Shown in pieces: positions 25,591 to 36,821 of a stretch of 64,000 nucleotides of DNA; within the stretch, counting starts at the first letter, position 1, and each line of letters opens with the position of its first letter. The notes below the pieces were generated by a model. That model had not been told where the DNA came from. It worked only from the letters and a program-made list of their open reading frames with translations, and did not search any database. Position numbers and translations under genes: made by a program. Source of the stretch: an uncultured Lachnospiraceae bacterium (GTDB taxonomy: Bacteria; Bacillota; Clostridia; Lachnospirales; Lachnospiraceae); NCBI GenBank assembly GCA_949502235.1, contig CATBDC010000005.1:1-64000 (forward strand), given 5' to 3'.

Positions 25591-27785
25591 ATGGGAATTT
25601 TATTTCACGGACAGAAGAAATGTTCAAACTGGACACGACGCATACTACATATTTGATCGGGATTTCGGATGAGGGTTATGTGGGGCATGCTTATTATGGG
25701 AGAAGGCTTAAGGGCTTTGGAGGGAAATACCGGCTCAGGATGGAGGAGCCGCCTTTTACTCCTTCGGTGAATAAGCGGGAGAAGAATTCTTTTCTGGACT
25801 GCTTCCCAATGGAATATTCTACCGGAGGAGTGGGAGATTACAGAGAGAGCTGCCTTAATGTGAGAAATGAGAGTGGAAGCATGGGGAGCGAGCTTTTGTA
25901 TGAGAGCCATGAGGTGAGTGAAGGAAAGCCGGCGCTTCCCGGACTTCCGGCCTCCTTTGGAGAAAGAGGGGATGTGGAGACTCTGGAGATTGTCTTAAGG
26001 GATACGGCGCTGGAGCTTAAGGTAATCCTTTCTTATTCAGTATTTGAGAGGGAGGATGTGATTACGAGAAATGTAAGGATAGAAAATGAGGGGACAGGGA
26101 GTCTAAGACTGGAAAAGATGTTAAGCGCCTGCCTTGACATGGACAACAGGGATTTTGAGATGCTGACTCTATGCGGCTCCTGGGCCAGAGAGCGCTATAT
26201 TCAAAGAAACAGGATTTGTCCGGGGAAGCAGCTTGTCTCTTCCACAAAAGGAGAGTCCAGCCACCAGGAGCATCCCTTCCTGGCGCTGGTGACGCCAGAG
26301 GCTGCCCAGGAGACGGGAGAGGTCTATGCCATGCATTTTGTATATTCAGGAAATTTTATGGCTCAGGCGGAGGTAACCTAGTTTGACAGAGTGCGGATGG
26401 TCATGGGGATCTATCCGGAGGATTTCTGCTGGAATCTGACATCTGGGGAGACGTTCCAGGCGCCGGAGGTGGTTATGACCTACTCGGACTGCGGGCTTGG
26501 GAAAATGACCCGCTCCTTCCATGATTTCTACAGGGAGCATCTCATAAGGAGCCCGTATAAATATAAAAAAAGACCGGTTCTTATCAACAACTGGGAGGCA
26601 ACCTATTTCGAATTTGACACAGAAAAGCTGATTAGCATCGCAAAGGAGGCAAAGAAAAACGGCATTGAAATGCTGGTCATGGATGATGGGTGGTTCGGAA
26701 AACGAAACTGGGATGACAGCTCCTTAGGCGACTGGACGGTGAACGAAGAAAAGATTAAAGGAGGGCTTCCTAAGCTTGTACGGCAGGTGAGGGAGCTTGG
26801 CATGGAATTTGGCATCTGGTTTGAGCCGGAGATGATTTCAGAGGATTCAGACCTTTACAGAAGCCATCCGGACTGGGCGCTTCAGATAGAGGGAAGAGAG
26901 CCGGGGCAAAGCCGCGCCCAGTATGTGCTGGATCTTTCCAGAAAGGAGGTGCGGGACTATGCCTATGAATGTGTAGCAAGGATTTTAAGGAGCGCGCCCA
27001 TTACCTATGTGAAATGGGATATGAACCGGCAGCTTTCTGATATGGGGAGCGCCTGCCTGCCAAAGGAGGCACAAGGGGAGCTGTTCCACCGATATGTGCT
27101 TGGGCTGTATGAGATGCAGGAGCGTCTTGTGACGGAATTTCCGGAGCTTCTTCTTGAAAACTGCTCTGGCGGCGGTGCGAGGTTTGACCCGGGAATGTTA
27201 TATTACAGTCCCCAGATCTGGTGCTCGGATGACACGGATGCCATTGAACGTCTGCGGATTCAGGAGGGAACGGCTCTGATTTATCCTCTGTCAGCCATGG
27301 GCGCCCATGTGAGCGACTGCCCGAATCACATTGTAGAAAGAACAACGCCCTTTGAGACAAGAGGTAATGTAGCGCTTGCCGGCACCTTTGGCTATGAGCT
27401 GGATATTACAAGGATCCGTGAAGAAGACAAAAGGCAGATTCCGGGGCAGATTCAGCTATATCATAAGTACAGCAGCCTTATGCTGACGGGAGACTACTAC
27501 CGGATCTCCTCCTGGACGGACAGAAAGCCTCTTGACTGCTGGGAGGCGGCGGCAAAAGACGGCTCCCATGCCCTTGTGACCTGTGTGCAGGTTCTGGGCC
27601 GCCCTAATGTAAAGAGTACCCTTATAAAGGTCAGGGGACTAAAGGCAGACGCTCTCTACCGGCTGGAGGGAACGGAAGAGGCATATACAGGGGAGGAGCT
27701 TATGGAGTGCGGCTTCCTTATAAGAGATTTAAACGGAGATTTTAAGAGCAGGCTGTATCATTTTGTATGTGAAGAGATGGCATAA
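25591..27785 (+). pseudogene. GH36 alpha-galactosidase interrupted by a 1-nt frameshift near codon 10 and an in-frame TAG at 26379-26381
   Basis: 25591 MGILFHGQKK then frame change to MFKLDTTHTTY; ...SGNFMAQAEVT-TAG-FDRVRMVMGIYPEDFCW in the same frame; YVKWDMNR and SDDTDA present. Confidence 0.85.
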
Positions 27786-27800
27786 AAGGGAGAATAGGAT

Positions 27801-28817
27801 ATGGGGAAGGTCAGGCTTAAGGATATCGGAGATGCGCTGGGAGTAAGTCAGGTTACGGTTCATAATGCCCTTTCAGGGCATAAGGGTGTAAGCCCGCAGC
27901 TTCGTATGAAAATTGCGGAGAAGGCAGAGGAGATGGGCTATGTGCCTGTCTCCTCTGCAAAGAAAAAGGAGGAGCAAAGCGGGGAGTTTTGGAAGGCAGG
28001 GGTGCTGATTGCGGAGAACTATCTGGCCCAGTATTCTACCTATTACTGGAAAATGTATCAGGAGCTGTCTCTTGCCGCCACGGAGAAAAGATGCTATACG
28101 ACCATAGAGGTTTTGAAAAAGGATGCGGAAAAGAATACTCTGGCGCTTCCGCAGATCGTAAAAAGCGGAAGCGTCCAGGGGCTTATTATTATAGGGGAAA
28201 TCGATAAAAGATATATAAAGAACCTGCGTCAAAAGGTTTCCATGCCGGTAATTTTTTTAGATTTTTATGATAATGAAATTGCAAGGGATGCAGTGATTGG
28301 GGATAATTTTTATGGAATGTATCAGATGACAGAGCTCCTTTTTGCGCAGGGATTTGAAAAAATAGGATTTATAGGCTCTATTTATGCCACAAGCAGTATT
28401 ATGGACAGATACTGCGGCTTTATGAAGGCAGTGATGGAGCATAAGGTGGGTGTTCCGAAGGAATGGCTGATTGAAGACAGAGACGAGGTAGGACAGGTGG
28501 GCTTTGAGCTTCCGAGATGCCTTCCGGAGGCTTTTGTATGCAACAGCGACCTGGTGGCAGGGATGACTGTATTAAAGCTTCGGGAAAGAGGGGTGCGGGT
28601 GCCGGAGGACGTCTCTGTTGTGGGCTTTGATAATTATCTCTATCCTGAATATGGGGATATGAAGCTTACTACTTACGAGGTAAATACAAAGGCAATGACA
28701 AAGGTGGCTCTGGAGAAGCTGTTAAAGCAGCTTCGGAACCCGCAGATAGGTAGAAGCCTGGAGGTTGTATCAGGACATGTTGTATGGAAAAAGAGTGTGA
28801 AGATGAGATTAACTTAA
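27801..28817 (+). CDS. LacI-family transcriptional regulator
   Basis: VRLKDIGDALGVSQVTVHNALSGHKGVSPQLRMKI; paralogue-like to 24319-25362. Confidence 0.92.
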   Translation: MGKVRLKDIGDALGVSQVTVHNALSGHKGVSPQLRMKIAEKAEEMGYVPVSSAKKKEEQSGEFWKAGVLIAENYLAQYSTYYWKMYQELSLAATEKRCYTTIEVLKKDAEKNTLALPQIVKSGSVQGLIIIGEIDKRYIKNLRQKVSMPVIFLDFYDNEIARDAVIGDNFYGMYQMTELLFAQGFEKIGFIGSIYATSSIMDRYCGFMKAVMEHKVGVPKEWLIEDRDEVGQVGFELPRCLPEAFVCNSDLVAGMTVLKLRERGVRVPEDVSVVGFDNYLYPEYGDMKLTTYEVNTKAMTKVALEKLLKQLRNPQIGRSLEVVSGHVVWKKSVKMRLT

Positions 28818-28827
28818 TTTTAGACAA

Positions 28828-28847
28828 GATTAATTTTAAAATTAATC
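28828..28847. promoter_or_regulatory. Perfect AT-rich palindrome, operator candidate
   Basis: GATTAATTTTAAAATTAATC upstream of the sugar ABC operon. Confidence 0.5.
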
Positions 28848-29017
28848 TATATTTAATATTAAAATGTACAAAATAGATAAAAAATAAGTTGAAAAAATAA
28901 TTTAAACAGACGAAAATGTGCAAGACTATAATTTGCAATTGAAAAATTAAGAAAAAAGTAATAAAATAAAATTAACTTAAAAATAGTTAAAAAATATTAA
29001 ATGGAGGTAAGAAAACA

Positions 29018-30373
29018 ATGAAAAGGAAGTTACTTAGTCTTGCACTTGCACTGACCATGACCGTATCACTGGCGGCGTGCGGAGGAAATGGAGGCGGAGG
29101 AGAAGCCGTAGACGCAGAGATCCCGTCCATTGACAAAATCAACGGAGATGATTATAAGGATTTAAAGGCAGACATCAAAATCCTTACAGATCGTACGGAT
29201 CTTGTAGATACGGTGTATCAAGGATACGCAGATCAGTTTCATGAGAAATATCCCAACATTACAGTTACCTATGAGGCCATCACTGATTACGCGGAATCCG
29301 TAACACTTCGTTTGACAAACGGGGACTGGGGCGATATCTGCTTTATTCCTGCTACAGTTGAAAAAAGTGAGATGGAAACCTATTTTACACCTATGGGCGA
29401 CTATGAGACGCTGAATGAAAAGTACAATTTTGTGACAGAAAAGACCTATAATAATACGGTCTATGGTATTGCTAACGGCGGTACGGCCGGAGGCGTAGCT
29501 TACAACAAGAAGGTGTGGAAGGAGGCAGGAATTACAGAGCTTCCCACAACGCCGGACGAGTTTCTGGCAGATTTAAAGCTGATTAAGGAAAAGACAGATG
29601 CAGTTCCCCTTTATACGAATTTCTCGGCAGGCTGGACAATGGGAGCGTGGAATGATTATGTAGGTATTGCTTCTAATGCAGACGCTGATTACAAGAATAA
29701 CAAGCTTTTGCACCAGAAGGATCCCTTTACAAAGAATGATGAGATGAGCGGCCCTTACGCAGTATTCTATACCTTATATGAAGCAGTAGCGCAGAAGCTG
29801 GTTGAAGAGGATCCGGCATCCAGTGACTGGGAATCCTCCAAGGGTATGATCAATAAGGGAGAGATTGCTACTATGGTTCTTGGTTCCTGGTGTGTACAGC
29901 AGTTTAAGGAAGCAGGGGACAATCCGGATGATATTGGGTACTTCCCCTTCCCTATTACAGTGAATGGAAAACGGGCTGCAGCTTCAGGCGGAAACTATTC
30001 CTATGGGATTAATAATAAGGCCAGTGAGGATAACCAGATTGCTGCTATGCTGTATGTAAAATGGATTCTTGAGGAATCTACCATGTTTACAGATGAGGGG
30101 AGTATTCCGGCCCTTAAGGGAGAGCCTCTTCCGGATTCACTGGCAGAATTTGAAGGCGTAGAGCTTCTTTCCGACAATCCGCCGCTTGAGGGCGAAGAAA
30201 GCCTTTATGATGACATCCGCAACACAGCTGAGGTATTAAGCGGCGACTATCCGGTATGTGAGGTTCTTGAGGCAGCGCTTTACGACAGCAAGAAGCTGGA
30301 CGACCTGATGGACGAGTGGAACCAGAAATGGACAAGCGCGCAGGAAAGCTTTGGAGTAGAGGTTACAGAGTAA
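29018..30373 (+). CDS. Carbohydrate ABC transporter substrate-binding lipoprotein
   Basis: Lipobox SLAACG; extracellular solute-binding protein family 1 organisation. Confidence 0.93.
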   Translation: MKRKLLSLALALTMTVSLAACGGNGGGGEAVDAEIPSIDKINGDDYKDLKADIKILTDRTDLVDTVYQGYADQFHEKYPNITVTYEAITDYAESVTLRLTNGDWGDICFIPATVEKSEMETYFTPMGDYETLNEKYNFVTEKTYNNTVYGIANGGTAGGVAYNKKVWKEAGITELPTTPDEFLADLKLIKEKTDAVPLYTNFSAGWTMGAWNDYVGIASNADADYKNNKLLHQKDPFTKNDEMSGPYAVFYTLYEAVAQKLVEEDPASSDWESSKGMINKGEIATMVLGSWCVQQFKEAGDNPDDIGYFPFPITVNGKRAAASGGNYSYGINNKASEDNQIAAMLYVKWILEESTMFTDEGSIPALKGEPLPDSLAEFEGVELLSDNPPLEGEESLYDDIRNTAEVLSGDYPVCEVLEAALYDSKKLDDLMDEWNQKWTSAQESFGVEVTE

Positions 30374-30385
30374 AAGGAGAGAAGC

Positions 30386-31375
30386 ATGGAAAAACAATCT
30401 TTTAAAAAATGGATCTGTACCAGAAAGGTGCAGCGCAGGCTGGTAATCTTTACATTTATGTTTGTACCGCTCCTGCTGCTTCTGTTATTTACGTATATTC
30501 CTTTTGTTAAGATGATACAGTTCAGCTTTTATAATATGAAATATATAGGAGCAAGAACCTTTGTAGGGCTCAAGAATTATGCTGAGGTATTTCAGAGGAA
30601 AGAAATTTTCGGTTCCCTGTTTAACAGCCTTTACTATATGGCCGGCGGAGTTGTGCAGCTTGCCCTTGCTCTTTTCTTTGCAACCATGATGGTATTCAAG
30701 GTAAAGGGAGAGTCTGTTTTCAAGGGGGCAATGTTCTTCCCCTATCTGATCTGCGGTATTGCAGTTGGTTTTATTTTCAAATTCTTCTATGCAAGAGGAG
30801 CCGTGCTGGACACGATTCTTCAGGGACTTGGAATGAATATCGATAATATACCCCTGTGGCTGCAGGATCAGAGTATTAATAACATTTCCCTTGCCGCTAC
30901 GTCAGTGTGGAGGTATACGGGGCAGAATGTAATCTTATTTCTGGGAGCCATGATGTCTGTCGATACGGATTTATATGAAGCGGCTTCCCTGGACGGGGCA
31001 AACAGATGGCAGCAGTTCCGGTATATTATACTGCCAAGCATCAAGTCCATCATTGTACTGAATATTATCCTTTGTGTCAGCGGCTGCTTAAGTGCATTTG
31101 AGCCTCCGTATGTTATCACAAACGGTACGATGGGCACAGGTACATATTTCGTAATTATGAACCGCATCGCCCACGAGAACCAGAAGGTAGGTACTGCAAG
31201 CGCCATGGCGATTGTCCTGTTAGTCCTGATCATTATCTGTACAATTGGACAGAAGCTGTTCTTTAAATACGCATTTGACGATGGTACCAGCGATGAATCA
31301 AAGGCGGCAGTGAGAAAGAGAAAGAAAGCGGAAAAAGAGCGTAAGGCATTGCAGGCGAAGGGAGGCGTAAGATAA
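30386..31375 (+). CDS. Sugar ABC transporter permease
   Basis: EAASLDGANRWQQFRYIILPSIKS EAA motif. Confidence 0.95.
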   Translation: MEKQSFKKWICTRKVQRRLVIFTFMFVPLLLLLLFTYIPFVKMIQFSFYNMKYIGARTFVGLKNYAEVFQRKEIFGSLFNSLYYMAGGVVQLALALFFATMMVFKVKGESVFKGAMFFPYLICGIAVGFIFKFFYARGAVLDTILQGLGMNIDNIPLWLQDQSINNISLAATSVWRYTGQNVILFLGAMMSVDTDLYEAASLDGANRWQQFRYIILPSIKSIIVLNIILCVSGCLSAFEPPYVITNGTMGTGTYFVIMNRIAHENQKVGTASAMAIVLLVLIIICTIGQKLFFKYAFDDGTSDESKAAVRKRKKAEKERKALQAKGGVR

Positions 31376-32221
31376 ATGAGAATGAAAAGAAATGTTTCTT
31401 CATTTGTATTTGCCATAGTAAAATATGTATTATTGATTCTGGCATCCATTGTGTCCCTGGCTCCGGTTGTTGTCTGCGTTCTTACGTCCTTTAAGACAAA
31501 TGAGGAGTATGCTTCCACAACGGTCCTTGAGTTTCCGTCATCCTTCGGATATTTCGAAAATTTTAAGATAGCTATTGAGAAAGCAAATATGTTAAGGTGC
31601 TTCGGCAATACGGCCCTTGTACTGCTTGTGGTGCTTACGGTGTCTGTATTTACGGGTTCGATGCTGGCATATGTTATCAACCGCTTTACCTTCCCGGGAA
31701 GAGGAATGATTGAAAATCTGTTCCTGTTTGCTTCCCTGCTTCCAGGTATTGCGATGCAGGTAACCATTTATCAGATTATGTATTCACTGGGACTTATCAA
31801 TCACCTGTACGGATACATGATCGTGCTGATGGGTACGGATATTATTTCTATCTATATCTTCCTGCAGTTTTTTGAAAATCTTCCGGTGTCACTGGACGAG
31901 TCGGCGATTATGGACGGATGCACGTATTTTGGCGTATTCTTCAAGATCCTGTTCCCGCTCCTTAAGCCGGCGATCATGACCTCACTGGTGCTAAAGGGTG
32001 TAAGTGTATATAATGAGTATTATTCCTCAAATCTGTATCTGCAGCGTCCGGAATTAAAGACCATTTCTACGGCTCTTTATACATTTACAGGCCCTTACGG
32101 AAATCAGTACAACTATATATGTGCCGGCGTATTGATTACCATAATTCCGATCCTGGTATTCTTCCTTGTATTCCAGAAGCAGGTATACAGCGGAATGGCT
32201 AACGGGGCAGTTAAAGGTTAA
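31376..32221 (+). CDS. Carbohydrate ABC transporter permease
   Basis: LDESAIMDGCTYFGVFFKILFPLLKPAI. Confidence 0.95.
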   Translation: MRMKRNVSSFVFAIVKYVLLILASIVSLAPVVVCVLTSFKTNEEYASTTVLEFPSSFGYFENFKIAIEKANMLRCFGNTALVLLVVLTVSVFTGSMLAYVINRFTFPGRGMIENLFLFASLLPGIAMQVTIYQIMYSLGLINHLYGYMIVLMGTDIISIYIFLQFFENLPVSLDESAIMDGCTYFGVFFKILFPLLKPAIMTSLVLKGVSVYNEYYSSNLYLQRPELKTISTALYTFTGPYGNQYNYICAGVLITIIPILVFFLVFQKQVYSGMANGAVKG

Positions 32222-32247
32222 TATTTATGAGTTTTAAGGAGAATGTA

Positions 32248-33270
32248 ATGAGCAATGTGAAAATAATAGCTCCTGCAGTGCCGAATGTGCCGTGGCAGGA
32301 AGCACCTGAACATTTTAACGGAGCGCCTGTATGGCGCTTCCGTAATAATCCGGTTATCGGAAGAAATCCTGCGAAAGAGGTGGCACGGATTTTTAACAGT
32401 GCGGTGATACCTTACGGGGAAGGATTCATAGGAGTGTTCCGCGGCGAGCAGACAAACGGGGTTCCATATATTTATTTTGGAAGAAGCTGTGACGGAATAA
32501 GCTGGCAGTTCGATGAGAAGAAGATCCAGTTTATAGATGAAGAGGGGAAGTCCTTTATGCCGGTATATGCCTATGACCCCAGACTTGTGAAGGTGGAGGA
32601 TATTTACTATCTGATCTGGTGCCAGGACTTTTACGGAGCAGCTATCGGGATGGCAAAAACAACGGATTTCCAGGTGTTTACAAGAATAGAGAATCCGTTC
32701 CTTCCCTTTAACCGGAACGCGGTACTGTTTCCCAGGAAGATAGGCGGTAATTTTATGATGCTGTCAAGACCCAGCGATAGCGGACATACGCCCTTTGGAG
32801 ATATTTTCATATCGGAGAGCCCGGATCTTGTGTACTGGGGAAAGCACCGCCATGTAATGGGAAAGAGCCCGGAATGGTGGGAGTCCTTAAAAATCGGCGG
32901 CGGTGCGGCTCCTATTGAAACAACGGAAGGGTGGCTCCTTTTTTACCACGGCGTATGTGGAACCTGCAATGGCTATGTATACAGTATCGGCGGCGCGATT
33001 CTGGACATAGATAATCCTTCGGCCGTGAAATACCGCTGCGAGAATTTTCTGCTGACTCCGGAGGAATGGTACGAGGAGCGGGGATTTGTTCCGAATGTCA
33101 CATTCCCGTGCGCGACCCTTCATGACAGTGAAAGCGGCAGAATCGCCATTTATTACGGGGCGGCTGATTCCTATGTAGGCTTAGCGTTTACAACGGTGAC
33201 AGATATTGTGGATTACATCAAGGAACACAGCGTTATAAGAGAGGCTGATAAAGAAATCGGTAAAAGGTAA
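32248..33270 (+). CDS. GH130 beta-mannoside phosphorylase (GH130_2-like)
   Basis: FNSAVIPYGEGFIGVFRGEQ, DPRLVKVEDIYYLIWC, IYYGAADSYVGLAFT. Confidence 0.85.
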   Translation: MSNVKIIAPAVPNVPWQEAPEHFNGAPVWRFRNNPVIGRNPAKEVARIFNSAVIPYGEGFIGVFRGEQTNGVPYIYFGRSCDGISWQFDEKKIQFIDEEGKSFMPVYAYDPRLVKVEDIYYLIWCQDFYGAAIGMAKTTDFQVFTRIENPFLPFNRNAVLFPRKIGGNFMMLSRPSDSGHTPFGDIFISESPDLVYWGKHRHVMGKSPEWWESLKIGGGAAPIETTEGWLLFYHGVCGTCNGYVYSIGGAILDIDNPSAVKYRCENFLLTPEEWYEERGFVPNVTFPCATLHDSESGRIAIYYGAADSYVGLAFTTVTDIVDYIKEHSVIREADKEIGKR

Positions 33271-33275
33271 GAAAT

Positions 33276-34457
33276 ATGGAAGGTTTTGTAAGAGAAATCA
33301 GGCGCCATCTGGAGGAAGGACTCATTCCCTTCTGGGAAGGACTTCGGGATGATAAATACGGAGGCTGGTACGGCTATGTGGATTATAACCTGCGGGTAGA
33401 CAGGACATATGAAAAGGGCTGCATTTTAAACAGCCGTATTTTATGGGGTTTTTCCAATGCGTACATGCTTCTGGGAAAAGAAGGGCTTAAGGAGGAAGCG
33501 TCCCATGCATACTGCTTTCTTAGGGAGCACTGTCTGGATAAGGAGTATGGCGGGGTGTTCTGGTCCGTGGCTTTTGACGGATGTAGGAAGGATGACACAA
33601 AGCATACCTACAATCAGGCCTTTGCCGTCTATGCATTAGCTGCTTATTATGATGCAGTTAAGGATGAGGAGGCTCTTGCCCTTGCCCTTGAGCTTATGAA
33701 TTTGATAGAGGAGAAATGTACGGATTCCTCTGGGTATTATATGGAAGCTTTTACGAGAGATTTCAGACCGGCAGACAATGAGAAGCTGTCGGAAAACGGC
33801 GTGATGGCAGAAAGAACAATGAATACGCTTCTCCATGTATTTGAAGCCTACACAGAGCTTTACCGGGTAAGTAAAAATAAACGCGCGGCAGAAAAGCTTA
33901 GGTTTATGATGGATACCATGCTTGAAAAGGTATACAATAAAGACCTTGGCAGGCAGGAGGTGTTCTTTGACAGGGAATGGAATTCCCTGATTGACCTCTA
34001 TTCCTATGGCCATGACATTGAGGCTGCGTGGCTTCTCGACCGGGGTCTTGAGGTTCTTGGAGACAGGGAATATAAGGAGAGGCTGTCCCCTGTCACAAAG
34101 GAGCTTACAAAAAATATTTACGAGCGCGCTTTTTACAGAGGAGCGCTTATGAATGAAGCAGAAAACGGCGTCAAGGATAAAACAAGAGTATGGTGGGTGC
34201 AGGCAGAAGGCATTGTAGGCTTTATCAATGGATATCAAAAGAACTTCCAGAATACGGCATACCTGGAAGCAGCAAAGGCGCTCTGGGAATATATTTCCTC
34301 TTATCTGGCGGACAGCCGGAAGGGCTCGGAATGGTTCTGGGCGGCAGATGAGGATAATATTCCCCTTCATAAGCCCATTGTGGAGCCGTGGAAATGCCCG
34401 TATCATAACGGGCGCATGTGTATGGAAGTGATCAGGAGGCTTGGATATGATACATAG
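33276..34457 (+). CDS. AGE-family epimerase (cellobiose 2-epimerase-like)
   Basis: [61 protein letters not shown]. Confidence 0.88.
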   Translation: MEGFVREIRRHLEEGLIPFWEGLRDDKYGGWYGYVDYNLRVDRTYEKGCILNSRILWGFSNAYMLLGKEGLKEEASHAYCFLREHCLDKEYGGVFWSVAFDGCRKDDTKHTYNQAFAVYALAAYYDAVKDEEALALALELMNLIEEKCTDSSGYYMEAFTRDFRPADNEKLSENGVMAERTMNTLLHVFEAYTELYRVSKNKRAAEKLRFMMDTMLEKVYNKDLGRQEVFFDREWNSLIDLYSYGHDIEAAWLLDRGLEVLGDREYKERLSPVTKELTKNIYERAFYRGALMNEAENGVKDKTRVWWVQAEGIVGFINGYQKNFQNTAYLEAAKALWEYISSYLADSRKGSEWFWAADEDNIPLHKPIVEPWKCPYHNGRMCMEVIRRLGYDT

Positions 34458-35613
34458 CAGGTATTACGAGGAACTTAAAAAATATGAGGAGCTTATCCAA
34501 AGAGAGAACAAAAAGAGCAGATTTTACAACGGGCTTTTTGACCGCTGCGAATATCCGGTATTGACGAGAGAGCATATTCCGCTCCATTGGAGATACGATC
34601 TTGACGAGGAATCCAATCCATACTTTATGGAGCGTCTCGGCGTAAATGCAGTGATGAATTCCGGTGCAATAAAGCTTGGCGGGAAATACTGCCTGGCGGT
34701 CCGTGTAGAAGGGAATGACAGAAAATCCTTTTTTGCCATCGCGGAAAGTGAAAGTCCCACCTCCGGCTTCCGGTTTTGGGATTATCCGGTTGTCCTCCCG
34801 GACACCTGCCCGGAGGAGACGAATGTCTATGACATGCGCCTCACAAAGCATGAGGACGGCTATATTTACGGAGTATTCTGCTCCGAGAGCAAGGATAAAA
34901 ATGACCCGGATCTTTCAGCTGCAGAAGCATCGGCCGGAATTGTAAGGACAAAGGATTTAAAGAGCTGGGAGCGTCTCCCCAATCTTCGGACCCTGCGCTC
35001 GCCCCAGCAGAGAAATGTGGTGCTGCACCCGGAATTTGTAGAGGGAAAATACGCGTTCTACACCCGCCCCATGGATGGTTTTATCGAAACAGGAAGCGGC
35101 GGGATCGGCTTCGGTCTCTGTGAGGATATTACCAGGGCAGTCATTGATGAAGAGCTTATTATAAGCAGGCGCGTTTACCATACCCTGACAGAGGCAAAAA
35201 ACGGCGCGGGCGCAGTTCCTATAAAAGGGAAAAAATGCTGGATCCACATTGCCCACGGCGTGCGCAATACGGCGGCGGGCCTTCGGTATGTGTTATATCT
35301 GTTCGGCACGGACTTAGAAAATCCGTCTAAGGTAATTGCAGAGCCGTCAGGGGTATTCTTATCGCCTCTTGGAAAAGAGCGGATTGGAGATGTTTCTAAT
35401 GTAGTGTTCACAAATGGAGCCATAGCAGAGGAAGACGGTGCTGTATATATTTACTATGCTTCCAGCGATACACGGATGCATGTGGCAGAGACAACAGTGG
35501 ATAAGCTTGAGGATTACCTGTTCCACACGCCGAAGGACGCGCTCCGCTCAGCGGACTGTGTAAAGCAGAGATGTGAATTAATCGATAAAAATATGAAATT
35601 GCTAAAGCTATGA
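34447..35613 (+). CDS. GH130 phosphorylase (4-O-beta-mannosyl-glucose phosphorylase-like)
   Basis: [49 protein letters not shown]. Confidence 0.85.
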   Translation: MIHSRYYEELKKYEELIQRENKKSRFYNGLFDRCEYPVLTREHIPLHWRYDLDEESNPYFMERLGVNAVMNSGAIKLGGKYCLAVRVEGNDRKSFFAIAESESPTSGFRFWDYPVVLPDTCPEETNVYDMRLTKHEDGYIYGVFCSESKDKNDPDLSAAEASAGIVRTKDLKSWERLPNLRTLRSPQQRNVVLHPEFVEGKYAFYTRPMDGFIETGSGGIGFGLCEDITRAVIDEELIISRRVYHTLTEAKNGAGAVPIKGKKCWIHIAHGVRNTAAGLRYVLYLFGTDLENPSKVIAEPSGVFLSPLGKERIGDVSNVVFTNGAIAEEDGAVYIYYASSDTRMHVAETTVDKLEDYLFHTPKDALRSADCVKQRCELIDKNMKLLKL

Positions 35614-36194
35614 GAAAATGGATTAGGGATATCAGGGAAAAAACAAAGGATATGAACAGAGAGCAGGCCATAGAGTATGTCTGTAACTATTACTGGTATC
35701 ATATTTTGATTGGATGTATTCTTCTGGGGCTTGTCTTGCTTTTGATTTATCACATCGGATGGGGTAAGACAGAAAAGGAGTTCTCCTGTGTCATTGTGAA
35801 CCAGGAGATAGATTTTAAACGGGACAGTATGCTTTCGGAAGCCTTTAGTGAGTATGCCGGGCTGGATGAAAGGAAAATATCCATAGACTCTGATTACCAG
35901 ATTTCTTATACTGGTAAGGAACTGGAAGGCATCAACGAAAGCTCTTATGAGAAATTTTTCTTTAACTGGTCCGCAGGGGAAATTGATGCCATGATTATGC
36001 CGGAGAGCTTTTATGAATACTGTCTTTTGCAGAACGGTGAATTTGCAGAGGAAAGGTTTTGCCTTAAGGATACGCGGCTTAAGGATATCCTGAGGGATGA
36101 AAGTGAGGATCCGGTTCTTATAGTTTTTCCAAAGCAGGCGAAGCACAAGGATAATTGCGGTCTTTTCATAGAATATATCAAAAATAGCAGATAA
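35610..36194 (+). CDS. Hypothetical single-TM protein
   Basis: ORF in operon; [24 protein letters not shown]. Confidence 0.75.
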   Translation: MRKWIRDIREKTKDMNREQAIEYVCNYYWYHILIGCILLGLVLLLIYHIGWGKTEKEFSCVIVNQEIDFKRDSMLSEAFSEYAGLDERKISIDSDYQISYTGKELEGINESSYEKFFFNWSAGEIDAMIMPESFYEYCLLQNGEFAEERFCLKDTRLKDILRDESEDPVLIVFPKQAKHKDNCGLFIEYIKNSR

Positions 36195-36206
36195 GGGGGA
36201 GGATGT

Positions 36207-36821
36207 GTGATGATGAAAAAGCTGAATATTGATAATCCGTTTTTTAATTTCATGGGAAGGCTGGCAGATATTGTTCTTCTGAATCTTTTATTTCTTGTCT
36301 GCTCTCTTCCTGTAATCACCATAGGGGCTTCCCTGGCGGCTCTTTACCAGTCCTGTGACGATATGGCAGAGGGTGAGTTTATATCTGCTTTCCGGAACTT
36401 TTTCGGCACATTCCGAAAGCAGTTTAAGAAGAGTATAAGAATATGGCTTGTGTTCTTAGCGACAGGATGTCTTTTGATCTTTGATATTCTTTTTCTGGGA
36501 GGAACAGGAGGGAGAAATGTCTGGAGCGTGGTTGGCATCGGTGTAGGCTGTCTGTTTGTATTATGGGAAATGATATTCTGCTATATTTTTCCTGTTGTCC
36601 TGAAAAAAGGCGGCGGTGTTATGGAAATGTCAAAGGAGAGCATGCTTCTTGCGGTGCGGAATTTTCCGTATACAATTATCATGGCGCTTCTTAATATGAT
36701 TCCTCTGCTTTCTTTTATACTGGGCGGAAGGATATTAATATCAGCAATCCCCATATATCTTTTATTTGGCTTTGGACTTACGGCATATATTAACACTGGT
36801 TTTTTGAGGAGATGCGTATGA
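36207..36821 (+). CDS. DUF624/YesL-family membrane protein
   Basis: NPFFNFMGRLADIVLLNLLFLVCSLPVITIGASLAALY. Confidence 0.85.
   Translation: MMMKKLNIDNPFFNFMGRLADIVLLNLLFLVCSLPVITIGASLAALYQSCDDMAEGEFISAFRNFFGTFRKQFKKSIRIWLVFLATGCLLIFDILFLGGTGGRNVWSVVGIGVGCLFVLWEMIFCYIFPVVLKKGGGVMEMSKESMLLAVRNFPYTIIMALLNMIPLLSFILGGRILISAIPIYLLFGFGLTAYINTGFLRRCV

Noticed and set aside
30868-31767. Minus-strand 299-aa ORF
   Set aside because: Antisense of two well-supported ABC permease genes.
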